From Mauremys mutica (taxonomy: Eukaryota > Chordata > Testudines > Geoemydidae): a DNA stretch of 64,000 nucleotides. The number at the start of each line of letters is the position of its first letter. The first letter of the stretch is position 1. This document shows, piece after piece, positions 19,753-31,556 of the stretch. The notes below the pieces were generated by a model, which did no database searches, was not told where the DNA came from, and saw only the letters and a list, made by a program, of their open reading frames with translations. A program made the translations under genes and the position numbers. The stretch covers positions 29,224,965-29,288,964 of the forward strand of contig NC_059082.1 in NCBI RefSeq assembly GCF_020497125.1, written 5' to 3'.

Positions 19753-22137
19753 TAATAACTCTACAAATTGTTGGCTGTGTCAACACTCAGCATCTATTGT
19801 ATGTCTTATGGTCTTGTGACAGAATTACTGCCTAGGTTTCCCTTTTCTTCTCACTTCCTCCTTTAGGGTTTAGCTTGACCATCCAAGAGAAATGTTTTGG
19901 GTGGGGAACTGTTGGTGCAGTATCATATACCACAGAAACGCCAGAAGTACATAAACACATTTCTACCCTCCTCTTAACTTCAAGTGATTTTTTTTCTAGT
20001 TACTCACAATGACTTTTTTATTAATCCATTTGCAATTTACAGTTTTTAATAATGGAGGAGTTGGGTGGAAGGAGAGTGCTCTGGAGTATCTGTGTAGTTG
20101 ATTTTAGTACCTATGGTACTTCATTCTTGATAGCATGCCATTTGCATCTGAAACAACAGACAAATGAATTGCAGCTATCACCTAGGATAAGCATATCATT
20201 GGCAAAGAATTTATATGAGAATTTCAGCTGTTAAAAGGGCTTATCCAGTGTCGTCTTCAGCTGCTTGGATAAGCAACTAGTATGTCATTCATGCTTTTTC
20301 ATTAGAAATGCAGTGAGTAATAAAAATACTTTTGTCTGGTAGGAGTACACAAAGAATGTTTGCCAAGATGTGGGTACAGCATGGTAGTATATCTAAAGTT
20401 AGTCTCTTTTATTTTTATATTTTTCAGAATCCCTTTCCTCCTAACTTTTTTGCATGTCTCCCCCTACCTCAGCTTTTGACTTCTTGTTACATAAGTAGAA
20501 ATATTAGGCTCTAATTTCTATCTGTAATTTCTTAATAAAATCTGTGACTGGTGTAAAGGGTTACCCTGTGCAAACTTCCAGGATGTTACCACCTTCTCCT
20601 TATAAAAACAGATGGGACAAAGAGGTTCAGATTTCCAAGCTACACTGATTGACCTTTTGAAACTTTTTCCCCCTAGTAAATGCTAAGTGGAGTCACTTTT
20701 GTTCCAGTAAGCTATAATGAATGGGGAGTAATGGAATTGTTGGGGGATGAGCTGGAGGTTGTATAAACTTGAACACTTTTCTGTTTGTAAACCTGAGTTT
20801 CAGATAGTAATTTAGACTTATGACTTAAAAGATTTAACTGAATCAGAATATATGCTAGAAAGAGGAGCAGTTTGTCTCTTTAATACTTGCTTGCTTGTGT
20901 CGGCTGACCATTCCATGTTTTAGTCTTCACTAACTATACACTTGTCTATACTAGATTTTCAAACTGTTCAAGCCTTCTCTTAGAGAGCCATGTTTTAAAC
21001 CTGATTCTTGATAGAAAATTTCCGTGCTATGGAGAGGCACTATGCATATTTTAAAATAGAGCTGTGTTATGTAGCCTCTGTCATTTGTGCTCTGATAGTT
21101 TTCTAGCCTAGTAGAGGCCTATATACTAAAAAGGTGAGTAAATGTACACTGTGAAGACTTAATTGAGAAGATACCCCAGGACCCTAGTACTTTCCATTTT
21201 ACTGGACAGAGTATTTCAACTAGTACTGTTGTGGTCGGGGAGGGGAGGATGCCTTGTGATTAAGGTTGCTGAGGGGTTCTGTTTTGCTTTAAAAAAGAAT
21301 CTTAGGCATGTATTAACAGTTGACAAATTTGAAAAAAAAATTCCTCTGGAGCTAGCTGAAGTGACTAGTTGTAAAGATATCTCTTGATGGCTTTTTTGAA
21401 TGTCTTAAAATAGAATGTCTAGTTGAAATTTAAATAGTTTCTTCACATAAGTAACTTCTTTTTTTAGTTAAAATATTCAACCTCAAAAATGTATCAGGAA
21501 GATAGTGGAGGGAATTTTGTTTAACTTGTTTTGGACTCTACACAGTTCTTGATGCTTGCTCTTTTTGTAATATCTGATTTATGAAGACCTTAGTAACTGA
21601 AATATTTCTATTAAATCGAAGAACTACTAAAATATTAAACTTGGAGCTGCTGGCCTCACTCCTAGAAAAGTGGATCATGATGAGGATGATCATTCCTGGT
21701 CACCTTGAAAAATGTTGTTTTTTAAATTTAGCTCCAAGGTGGACACCACTACTGCTAGGGAGCTCTGGGCTGGTCAACAGTCAGTAACGCTGGACCTGAG
21801 TTCTGTTTCTTTCTTTTTTTCTCTCTGCTGGTGAGGCCCATATCTAATCCCCTTCCAGCAGCCTTTTAATCTAGCAATGGAAACAGACTCATTCTATGTC
21901 GCTTTACTACAGCTCCGCTGATCTTGAGAGTGTTGAGTTTCCCCTAACCCAGTAAGAAGAGGCTGAGGAAAAACTGAGTGGGATCATAGCCACTGGTAGA
22001 TAGAAGAGGATTATAGTTAGGGCTGCCCTGTGGCTGTGCAGGGGATGGCTGGAAGCTCAGTGCTCATAGCTGACTTTACTGTCTCTTCACCAGTCTTTAA
22101 TTCTCAGACAACAGAGCTGCACTGATTCTCCCTACTC
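19753..22137. other. Intronic sequence without recognised gene
   Basis: AT-rich, with only short ORFs and no repeat ends that I can identify. Confidence 0.6.
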
Positions 22138-22718
22138 TAAGGCCATGTCTACACTACACAGTTTTGTTGACTAAATAGTGGATGTCTACACAGTGCAATG
22201 TTCCTCCCGCCATTTTAACTATCTTGCTGTGCTGACATACTAAAATCACCTGGAGGAGAGGCGATGAAGTGAGAACAACACAGTGTCAATGTAGAAATTG
22301 CGTTGCTTATATCACCCTAATTGGCCTCCAAGAGGTGTCCCACAATACCTATCATGACTGCTCTGGTCACCACTTTGGCTGTTGGGCAGCGGAGTTCAGT
22401 TACACAGGCATGCATCCCTCCCCCCTTTAAAGCCCTGGGAATGTTTGAAATTCCTCTTCCTGTTTGCTCAGCATGGATAGCTCATATAGCATCTTTCCAG
22501 CTGACCATGGCAACTCCCTGCAGCAAAAATTCTCCTGCTTGGAGTACGTTGGAGTTGTTGGATCTGCTGGGTCTGTGGGGAGAGGAGGCTGTGTGGTCGC
22601 AGCTCCACTCCAGCCATAGGAACTTTGATAGCTACAGGCAGATTGCTTGTGGCATAGAGCTGAAGGGGTATGAGAGGCGCGCACAAGTGCCATGCCAAAA
22701 TCAAGGAGCTGAGGCAGG

Positions 22719-23100
22719 CACGTAGGCGCCAACTCTGTGGGTGCTCTGGGACTAGAAAAAGTAGTGGGTACGCTGCACCCACCGGTAGCCAAGCTCTCCT
22801 CCCCTGAGCATGCCGTGTCCCCGCTCTTCTGCCTACCTGCCAGCGCTTCCCACCTGGCAGCTGCCAAACAGATGTTTGGCTGCTCCGGGAGGGGGGGGGA
22901 AGAGCAGGAATGTAGCATGCTCAGGGGAGGAGGTGGGGCCAGGGCGGGGATTTGGGGAAGGAGTCGGAATAGGGGCATTGAGGGGGCAGAGTAGGGGCAG
23001 GGATTTTGGGGAAGGGGTTGGAATGGGGGCAGGCAAGGGTGAGGCCTCACGGAAGGGATGGAGTTGGGGCAGGGCTGGGTGCAGAGGTGGGTCGAGCACC
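22719..23100. mobile_element. GC-rich non-autonomous insertion in the Myb pseudogene
   Basis: GTAGGCGCCAACTCTGTGGG at the left and GGGTCGAGCACCCAGAAG at the right bound a segment foreign to the Myb frame. It resembles turtle hAT-type non-autonomous elements I remember. It includes G-rich near-repeats (GGGGAAGG(A/G)GTTGGAATGG). Target duplication not resolved. Confidence 0.55.
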
Positions 23101-23506
23101 CAGAAGGCAAGGGAGACTAATCGTCAGTCTGGTGCATTGCCAAAGACATGCCACTTCCACAAGGAACTGTATGTAATCTCCGGAGGTGACCCCACATCCC
23201 CCACTGACTGCCTCGTGGATACTTTTGTGGGGCTGGAGGCAGTGGTCAGTGGAGTGAAGGCAGAGGACAAAGTGGAGTTGGAGGAAGATGGGGGATAGGC
23301 AACAGGGTGGTCTGGTGGCATGGAGAGCCAGGAGCGGATTTTAACTCTGGCACACCTGGTGCAAGGGAAGGGAGCTCCGATAAGTACTCATGCTTCAATA
23401 CTGCAGAGAGAAATGAGGTAGAGCTATTTTTTTTTCCAGGGTAGGAAAGGGATAGAAATAATCAACAGTACGACTTCATACATCTGCCTCTCATTCCCCT
23501 GTCTAG

Positions 23507-23833
23507 CTAGACAGAGGGAGCCCTGCAGAAAAGATTGTTGATGCACACTGGGATGTCCCGGGAATGCTCCATACTAATCTCTAGGAAACTTTCGTGGAGG
23601 TATTCTGCAATCCTCTGCTGAAGACTCCTTGTGACAGCTGCCTCGTTCCTTCCTCCTTGGAAGGAAACTTTGCCTCGCCAATAAGCAATTACATCTGCAA
23701 AGACCAAAGCAGCATGCAGGCTAGCAGCATATTGACCTGGTCTGCAGCTGCACGCATGCAGGAGCTGTATTCTTGCACCCTCAGTTACCCTCAAGAGCGC
23801 TTCTATCACCTCTGCCTATGGAAAATAGCACCA
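23507..23833 (-). pseudogene. Second copy of the Harbinger antisense ORF
   Basis: Open from an acceptor-like CCATAG (just upstream of 23833) to a stop at 23507, about 108 codons. Shared blocks with 10287-9985: LLRVT, C-RPG-YAA-L, WRGKV/WRGRV, a helix with (A)-(H/R)-(I)-(A)-(Y/H)-L/A-E-(S/A)-F-EI, and a terminal -IN-LF. Its position between the Myb exons is the same. I recognise no domain. Confidence 0.5.
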
Positions 23834-24640
23834 ATATTCAGAATAGTGTCCCTTGGTGCCTAGCAGGGAATCATTACGAGACACCCCCGCCCCATGATTT
23901 GTCCTATCTTACCCCATCCCTCTCATGCCCAACTCACCATGGCTAGGGCTCTCACTGTGCTGTGTGCTTGCCAAGGGAAATTGAGAAAGTGGTTTATGTA
24001 ATTTGTATGAATCAAGGCTGTGAGTGCACTCACAACAGTGCCTCTGTTGTTTCTTTAGCTTCTGTAGATGTGGCCTTGAGAGTCTCCTCCTGCACACTGG
24101 CTGAGCAGCTCTGTCTGATGATGAGACATATGAGGTGGAGTAGGGAAGACCTAGTCAGGGAGATGCTACAATCATCTGATCGTGCTGATAGCCTCTTTCC
24201 AAGCTCTCTGCTCACTATCAGTGATAAACTGAGAATGGATAGTCAGGAAAGGAAATGGTCAGGAGCAGATGATACAGCTGCTCAAGGACCATGCTGACAT
24301 AGTGAGGTCCCTGAATGCACTGCAGGAAGAACATATCTATGCTCACCTCCCCCTGCAACCCATTCAGAACTGCCTTCCACGCCCATCCCAAACTCCCCTC
24401 CCACATTCCTCACATGTTCCTGGTCCACCACAGTACCGCATGCGCTCCACCGCTGGGGATATGTTTCCCAATGACAGCCTGACCTACACCCAGCTGTGAG
24501 AGCCTCGTTAAAAAGTGCTTTTCATTGTCATGGAAAAATTGTTTTGTTGATCTAGCTGTGTCTACACTGTGGTTTTGGTCAGCTTAGCTACGTCTCTCGG
24601 GAGTGAGTTGTTCATACCCCTGTCAGTTGCTGGGTTATAT

Positions 24641-26876
24641 TTTGACTTGTCATACTGGTATTTAGAAACAAACTGTGCTCCCCCACTTTGATGTTAACAC
24701 TTTTTTCCCTTGAGAAATGGTCATGATAAGGTTTGTGAACAGTTAGTGATAACTTTCATACAATTTCATTTTGTTTGCTTAGTTTTCAGTCAACCTGTTG
24801 GCTGACTTTGGGGTTTTTCCTTTGTATTCACTATTTTTGGTTTTCCCATTAAGATAGGAAGTAAATGTTTTAAGTACAGTAAAAATATGCATGTTAACTT
24901 CCTGTAAAACAATACTTGTGACTCAAAGCATGCTGTATAGAAAGAGAGAATCATTTAACACTAACTGCCTTATTAAATCAGATTAAATAAACAAACAAAA
25001 CAAAACATGTGTTTGGGAAGCCAGATAACCTCAAGCTTATTTTCATTATTAAGAACTTTAGCAAAACAAAACCAAGCTTTGTTAGTGACAATAAGCTAGT
25101 CCCTTTACCTGAATGAGATGTAACCTTCTCTTCCCTTTGCCAAGGGAAGGATCTAGACAGTTTAAAACAAAGACCCTTCTCCACACTGCCCTTTATTCTG
25201 ACGTCTCCCTTTTCTTGTTCTTTTGATCCATCCCCTTAAATTTCTTGCTGGCTAACTCACTCCTCCCCCTTTTTCCCTCAGCCTCCAAGCACACATTTGT
25301 ATCTCTATTCTGAGGGAGGGGGAACCTCTCAATCCCACCTATTTTTAAAATTTATATTCTACAATTTTTTTCCTTCCACATTTCTTTTAGAGAGAGGTAA
25401 GGGATTGACTGTGTGTACACAAATTTGCAGAGAGGCAATAGAGTTGAGGTCTGTTATTTCTCACCTTTTATATATTATTTATTTATTTTAAAACATTTTT
25501 GCTGTTAACAAGCATGTTATCTCTGGAAACACAAATCATCAGTTTGAGAACTGCAAATCTAAGCATCTCTGATGGTATCTTCTAGACTGAGCACTGAGTC
25601 TCATTGGGTAAATAGAAAGATTAACCTAAATCTATACTGAAGCCCCTGGAACCTCATAAATTTGGGTCCCTAATCCATGAACTATTGGAATTCATTTACA
25701 AAACTTTTCTTAAACATTACATGAATATATTGTCTCATACTATAGAATTAGAATTTGTAATCCCTATTCCAGGATGAGAGATCTTTGAACTATAATGTAT
25801 CTTAATTAAGACTACCTTTAGATTGCTGTATTTGCTCCCTCCTCTTCCCCCCCCCCTTTTTTTTTGTGGGTTTATGTCTTCTGCTGCCTGATTTGTGTAT
25901 TTCCAGTTCCAAGTGTGTGGTTGACTAGTCAGTTCATAACTCTGGTGTTTGTAACTCTGAGGTTCTACTGTAATTCTCTCTTTCATCTCCCTGTTATATT
26001 TAACACCGTTCATTAGTTACCTTTGGTTTCTCTTCTCTTAATTTAACTCTCACTTGGCTGACTAATTCTTCAGAATAATCTTTAATACTATTAAAGTAGT
26101 ATCTTTTTAATTGGGAGTCACTCTTAATGGGAGCAAAGGCCAATCACTGTGGTATTCCTGTTTAAGAGATTTTGCTGGAAGTGGTTGTCTCTGCTTGGGA
26201 ATTATATGCATTTCACTGGTTCTTTATTTAAAAGCTTTAATAGCCAAATAGATATTGTACTTTTCTCATCTCTCCAGTTGTTGCAGTTAAAAAAATTATT
26301 TTGGCAATCCTTGGAATTCCGTACTGAAAATATAGTCTGCATCATTAACTAGGAGATTGATTTATTGGACTACTTTCCTCTCAAATCTTACTTTCTGAAG
26401 AACTAGATTAATAAAGGTGAAGGTGAACCAAACATGGAATTCCTGTTGAATAAAAAAAGATTTTAGTTAACCCACTTGTATAATTTGTGTGGTTTATTCT
26501 TAGCATAAAACTGTTACCAAGCCTAAGATTCCCACTTCTCTAAATTGAGCCACGTCATGCAATCCTCTAAGATGGTTTCTAGAATTGGAAATAATTTGTC
26601 TAAATTCTGTCTCCAAAAGGGGGCTTGTTCAAATGGAAATTTATATTTTGGTCTGCTAGATATCAGACAAGTTTGAAGACTAAGCCTTAGAAAAACAATG
26701 CTTTTTTTGTCTTATTGTGGTAGTCTCTCTCTCCCCCTCCCCTTTACTGAAGCCCCCCATTATCTTGAAAAACCTGCAGATTTAAAATGAGTGAACTAAA
26801 ATTCTCATTGTATTCTAAAATTGATAAAATAAATTACTGTGCTAAGCTAATATCTACTCCTTGAACTGGTCTTTTA
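24641..26876. other. Intronic sequence without recognised gene
   Basis: AT-rich with a C-run/T-run at 25846-25866. Nothing recognised. Confidence 0.6.
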
Positions 26877-28228
26877 GGGTTAGAAATAGGAATGGTGAAA
26901 AGACAAGTTGTACATGTCAACAAGCATGTGGACAAGGGGGGGTTCCAGTGGATATAGTGTACTTAGATTTTCAGAAAGCCTTTGACAAGGGCATCGCCAA
27001 AGGCTCTTAAGCAAAGTGAGCTGTCATGGGATAAGAGGGAACGTCCTCTCATGGATTGGTAACTGGTTAAGAGATAGGAAACAAAGGGTAGGAATAAATG
27101 GTCAATTTTCAGAATGGAGAGAGGTAAATAGTGGTATCCCCCACAGGTCTGTTCTGAGACCTGTCCTATTCAATATATTCATAAATGATCTGGAAAAAGG
27201 GTAAACAGTGAGGTGGCAAAATTTGCAGATGATACAAAATTGCTCAAGATAGTTAAGTCCCAGTCAGACTGCAGAGAGGTACAAAAGGATCTCTCAAAAT
27301 TGGGTGACTGGGCAACAAAATGGCAGATGAAATTCAATGTTGATAAATGCAAAGTAATGCACATTGAAGAACATAATCCCAACTATACATATAAAATGAT
27401 GGCAGTCTAAATTGGCTGTTACTACTCAAGAAAGAGATCTTGGAGTCATTGTGGATAGTTCTCTGAAAACATCCACTCAGTGTGCAGGAGCAGTCAAAAA
27501 AGCAAACAGATTGTTGGGACTCATTAAGAAAGGGATAGATAATAAGACAGAAAATATCATACTGACCCTATATAAATCCACGGTACGTCCACGTCTTGAA
27601 TATTGTATGCAGATGTGGTCACTCCATCTCAAAAAAGATGTTTTGAAATTGGAAAAGGCTCAGAAAAGGACAACAAAAATTATTAGGGATATGGAATGGC
27701 TGCCATATGAGGAGAGATTAATAAGACTGGGACTTTTCAGCTTTGAACAGAGCCGACTAAGGGGGAATATGGTAGAGGTATAAAATGACTGGTGTAGAGA
27801 AAGTAAATAAGGAAGTGTTATACTCCTTTTTCATAACATGAGAACTAGGGGTCACCCACTGAAATTAATAGGCAGAAGGTTTAAAACAAACAAAAGGAAG
27901 TATATTTTCACACAACACACAGTGAACCCGTGGAACTTCTTGTCAGAGGATGTTGTGAAGGCCAAGACTACAACAGGGCTCAAAAAAGAATTAGATAAGT
28001 TCATGGAGGATAGGTCCATCAATGGCTGTTAGCCAAGATGGACAGGGATGGTGTCCCTAGCCTCTGTTTGCCATAAGTTGGGAATGGGCAATAGGGGCTG
28101 GATCACTTGGTGATTACCTGTTCTATTCATTCCCTCTGGGCACTGGTATTGGCCACTGTCAGAAGACAGAATACTGGGCTAGGTGGACCTTTGGTCTGAC
28201 CCAGTATGGCCGTTCTTACGCTCTAATT
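26877..28228 (+). mobile_element. CR1 LINE, 5'-truncated
   Basis: The element starts inside the reverse transcriptase and runs to the typical 3' end (CTGGGCTAGGTGGACCTTTG, GACCCAGTATGGCCGTTCTT). CR1 elements are the dominant LINEs of birds, turtles and crocodiles and are normally truncated at the 5' end on insertion. Confidence 0.9.
26945..28032 (+). pseudogene. CR1 reverse transcriptase fragment
   Basis: Translated pieces include [14 protein letters not shown] at 26948, [20 protein letters not shown] near 27133-27192, KFADDTKLLK (the F-ADD catalytic box) at 27216, and LGLIKKGIDNKTENIILTLY with KSTVRPRLEYCMQMWS further on. Stops and frameshifts interrupt the frame near 27010, 27205, 27410 and 27782. 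The order matches RT palm, thumb and C-terminal region of non-LTR ORF2. Not functional. Confidence 0.9.
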
Positions 28229-28316
28229 TTATTAAGGGAAGATATTAGCATTTATAAGTCAGGGTGTGGCCACACAGCAAAAGCAGTTAGTGGCATCTTT
28301 TATGTTTCTGTTAGCA

Positions 28317-28582
28317 CAGGGGTTCTCAAACTTTGGTAACCCGAGGACCCCAATTTTCATTTAAAATTTTGCTGCGGACCTCCAAGTCCTCTTCTCATCC
28401 CCTGGCCCCTTCCCCCAAGGCCTCACCCCCACTCCACCCTTGCCCCTTCTCTTCCCTGCCTCTTTCCACCCCCTCCCTCAAGTGCCCCCATCTCTGCTTC
28501 TCCCCCTCCTTCCCCAGGATGCACTGGGGGGGGGGGAAGGAGTTGATCAGTGGAGCCCATGGACTCCAGTTTGAGAAATGCT
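28317..28582. mobile_element. hAT (Charlie-like) MITE
   Basis: CAGGGGTTCTCAAACTTTGG at the left faces GTTTGAGAAATGCT at the right. A perfect 8-bp duplication TGTTAGCA flanks it (28309-28316, 28583-28590). The interior is C-rich. Confidence 0.9.
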
Positions 28583-28734
28583 TGTTAGCAGTTTTTGTGT
28601 GTGGGGTCTTTTTAGTAAAACTAGCTGAGCTGGTGAGTCTGAATATTCAACTGCTGCTTATATAAAAGGAGAAACTTGTTTTGTGATACTGACACTTCTG
28701 CCAACAAAACAAGTTGGCAGAATTCTAGCTAAGA

Positions 28735-29044
28735 CAGGGGTTGGCAACCTTTCAGAAGTGGTGTGCCGAGTCTTCATTTATTCACTTTAATTTAAGGTTT
28801 CACGTCCCAGTAATACATTTTAATGTTTTTAGAAGGTCTGTTTCTATAAGTCTATAACATATAACTAAACTATTGTTGTATGTAAGTAAATAAGGTTTTA
28901 AAAATGTTTAAGAAGCTTAATTTACAATTAAATTAAAATGCAGAGCCCCCTGGACTAGTGGTCAGGACCTGGGCAGTGTGAGTGCCACTGAAAATAAGCT
29001 CGCGTGCCGCCTGCGGCACACGTGCCATAGGTTGCCTACCCTTG
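28735..29044. mobile_element. hAT MITE
   Basis: CAGGGGTTGGCAACCTTTCA faces CCATAGGTTGCCTACCCTTG. The flanks AGCTAAGA (28727-28734) and AACTAAGA (29045-29052) agree at 7 of 8 positions. The same terminus begins the hAT relic at 18925. No ORF. Confidence 0.92.
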
Positions 29045-29394
29045 AACTAAGACTTACCTGAAAGGGATAAGCAGTTAATTCTTAAGAGTATCTTAATATG
29101 AGTCTGAGATCGGTAATTGAAGTTATGTCCTTAATTCATTTCTTGGATTTTGTTTTAAGACCTGTATGAAACATATGACCATTAAATAAAAAACATGGCC
29201 ACAGTTTACATTAGTATTTAGAAGTTTCCGTCAATACAATGATGTACTTTAGTCATTTGAAAGAATAAAATAGGATGAATTTTTGAAGTGTGGTGGTCAG
29301 TGATAAATATCACATTCCAAAGTTAGAAAATTTTAATTAATTTCTTCCAGTAGCTTTAAAATAAGAACTAATTTTTAAAAAAAAAATGCTGATT

Positions 29395-29494
29395 TAATGT
29401 TTACTACTTATTGTAGTGCCTAGTCCTGGACCAAGACTCCATTGTGCAAACACAGAACAAAAAGATACCTGCCCCAAAGAGCTTGCAATCTTAA
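29395..29494 (+). repeat. Ancient amniote repeat fragment
   Basis: TAGTCCTGGACCAAGACTCC, ATTGTGCAAACACAGAACAA and GCCCCAAAGAGCTTGCAATC are phrases I remember from an old repeat spread through turtle, crocodile and bird genomes. Class uncertain. The following SINE inserted at its end. Confidence 0.5.
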
Positions 29495-29693
29495 GTGGGG
29501 CGAGGGAAAGCTCAGTGGTTTGAGCATTGGCCTGCTAAACCCAGGGTTGTGAGTTCAATCCTTGAGGGGGCCACTTAGGGATCTGGGGCAAAAATTGGTC
29601 CTGCTAGTGAAGGCAGGGGGCTGGACTCGATGACCTTTCAAGGTCCCTTCCAGTTCTAGGAGATTGGTATGTCTCCAATTAAAAAAAAAAAAA
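29495..29693 (+). mobile_element. Tortoise pol III SINE (Cry I type)
   Basis: A tRNA-like head with an A-box region (AAGCTCAGTGGTTTGAGCAT) and a B box (GAGTTCAATCC at 29551-29561) is followed by a body (GGGGCCACTTAGGGATCTGG), the CR1-like tail CTGGACTCGATGACCTTTCA plus AGGTCCCTTCCAGTTCTAGG, and a 13-A tail. This tRNA-derived family is characteristic of cryptodiran turtles and is the best taxonomic marker here. A small internal deletion follows GGGGCAAAAATT. Confidence 0.93.
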
Positions 29694-31199
29694 GTAATTC
29701 TTTTTATTAACAGTTTTTTCTTTTTCCTAATTTGTTGTCTTTACAAAATCTGGCTTCTGATTTTGCTTTCCCTTTTCTATTTCTTTTCACTTCTGTTTTT
29801 GTGTTCAGTGTTGTAGCAAAGTGAAACTAGAATCAAGATTCCTGAAGCACTGGTAAGCACTGCTTCTGAGTTTGCCGTTCTAGGTGTTGTCATGGCCAGC
29901 TTCATAGCAAAGTGGGGAGAAGCAAAAGAGGCTAGGAACCTAGGTTCTGAAGCACAGCGTTCCCACACTTCAGAGATTGTGAGTTTAGTAAGTTTCATTT
30001 AGCTGCTGGCTGACACTGCCACAAACTGTGCTGCTCTTAAAGACCAGGAACACTCTGTGAACTAGTCTTACAGTACCTCATGTAATCACCAGTGGATTAA
30101 CATTTATCCTGTGATAATTTTTTCTAAAATACATGTGCAATTGGTAATTTATTCTGGGAAACTCCGGTACTGGTTTTGTTACCTTTTTATGGTGGTCCCT
30201 GAGTGTCATGCCTCTGCCAATAGGGTTGTAGCCTTATCCAGGGGACCTACTGAAAAGAGGCCTGTGTCATGAAATTAGATGTGCATGCTTTTAGAAGTTT
30301 GCAGTCTTTAGACAGTGATAGAAATGGCTACCTCATCTTAAATTTTCTGGCTAACTTCAAAATGGTACAATATGTGGTGATTTCTTTCTGATATGAGGAG
30401 ATCATTAGAGACTCTGAATCTGTATTGTTACCTAATATTATATCCTGCTCAAACATCATCTTACAGGTGAAGGTGCTCATAAAAGCTGTAATTATTAAGG
30501 GTACAGAGCATGGAGGGCATTCTTGACTTAATCCTATATGGGATGCAGCTAACAATGATGAGTGGAATTCACAATTGAATACACGACTTGCATCTATGGT
30601 GGCTTCTTTTAGCTTATATGCTTCAGTTTTCAAATTTGTCTATTAGTGCTAGAATAGGTAGGTTGAGTACCAAGACAAAAATCTGGTAGTGAAATGCAGG
30701 AAAAACAATGACCTATAAAATGTATGTGGAGGATTCAGAATTAAAGGACAACAACCAGAAGAGCATTTTCTGAATCTTATGTAAGTGATAGAACTGCAAG
30801 AAAAGGGGGAGGAGGGGAAGTATACACATATACTAATGGTGGTGCAGACTCCTAGTGTAATAATTCTGGATCTACTTTCTTGGTTGAGGACTTCTCAAGT
30901 GTCTGAAGGTGTGTGAGGGGACTCCATTGAATGCTTCCTCTAGTCTATGTCCAAGAGCAACAAGAAATCATAATCACCTGGAAGATGAGGGGACCGGGTA
31001 AGACATTCTGAAGCAAATGATACTGGTGACCCGTATGCCTTGCCCAACATGTACTTGATGATTCTGAGTGAATGTTTCACTTCAAGATAATTCCTCATTT
31101 AAAAAAAACCCAAAAAACTAACCTAAGATTCAAGTGATGGGTCAATAGATTATAAGAACTGTGAAATCAATGTAGCAAAACTCTACTTCTGCAATTTCC
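29694..31199. other. Intronic sequence without recognised gene
   Basis: AT-rich. Short frames only. Nothing recognised. Confidence 0.6.
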
Positions 31200-31395
31200 A
31201 GTTCTTCTTCGAGTGCTTGTTCATGTCCATTCCAGTCAGGTGTGTGTGCGCACACATGCACAGTAGCTGGAAGAATTTTTCCCCTAGCAGCGACCGTAGG
31301 GTCGGGCTGGGCGCACCGTGGCTTCATGCCTTCATGGCACCCAATATAGAGCCCTGCCGACCCTATATCCCCTCAGTTCCTTCTTACTGCAACTG
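31200..31395 (+). repeat. DIRS left inverted terminal repeat
   Basis: Starts TTCTTCGAGTGCTTGTTCAT with GTCCATTCCAGTCAGGTGTG. The same order of words (GTCCATTCCA, GTGTGTGTGC, CATGCAC, TTTTTCCC, CTCAGTTCCTTCTTAC) appears in the complement of 35757-35985, with substitutions and small indels. Confidence 0.85.
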
Positions 31396-31556
31396 ATGGT
31401 AGCTGGAACTTCCCCTTTCTTTTCTCTTGCTTCGGCAAATGGATTAGCAGTGCTTTATACGCTGTACATAGTTAGTTTCTGGTAGTTATAAAGAACTACT
31501 AAACTATACTAAGTTTCAGTTATGGAGAGATTCTCCTCCCCATTTCCTCCCCCCAT

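Larger units (their letters stand above)
22507..24499 (+). pseudogene. Harbinger Myb-like protein pseudogene
   Basis: Exon 1 remnant begins MATPCSKNSPAWSTLELLDL and is broken at about 22720 by an inserted element. It resumes at 23105 with TNRQSGALPKTCHFHKELYV and ISGGDP, parallel to the intact protein's NRRSGAAPMTCRFYREM. Exon 2 follows a TTGTTTCTTTAG acceptor at about 24048 and shifts frame near 24270 into IQLLKDHADIVRSLNALQEE and a proline-rich tail ending SLTYTQL. The insertion and the frameshift make it a pseudogene. Confidence 0.75.
22141..24640 (+). mobile_element. Decayed Harbinger element without transposase
   Basis: Left terminus GGCCATGTCTACACTACACA follows TAA (22138-22140). Interior order: Myb exon 1 remnant (22507-22720 and 23105-23297), an antisense ORF remnant (23833-23507), Myb exon 2 remnant (24049-24499). 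The right end is vague: GTGTCTACACTGTGGTTTTG at 24557 is in forward orientation, so the true terminus is lost or rearranged. The transposase gene is absent. Size and boundaries on the right are approximate. Confidence 0.7.

Noticed and set aside
22427..23110. 227-codon Pro/Ser-rich minus-strand frame
   Set aside because: Complement of a GC-rich inserted element and the Myb remnant. No homology and no splice logic.
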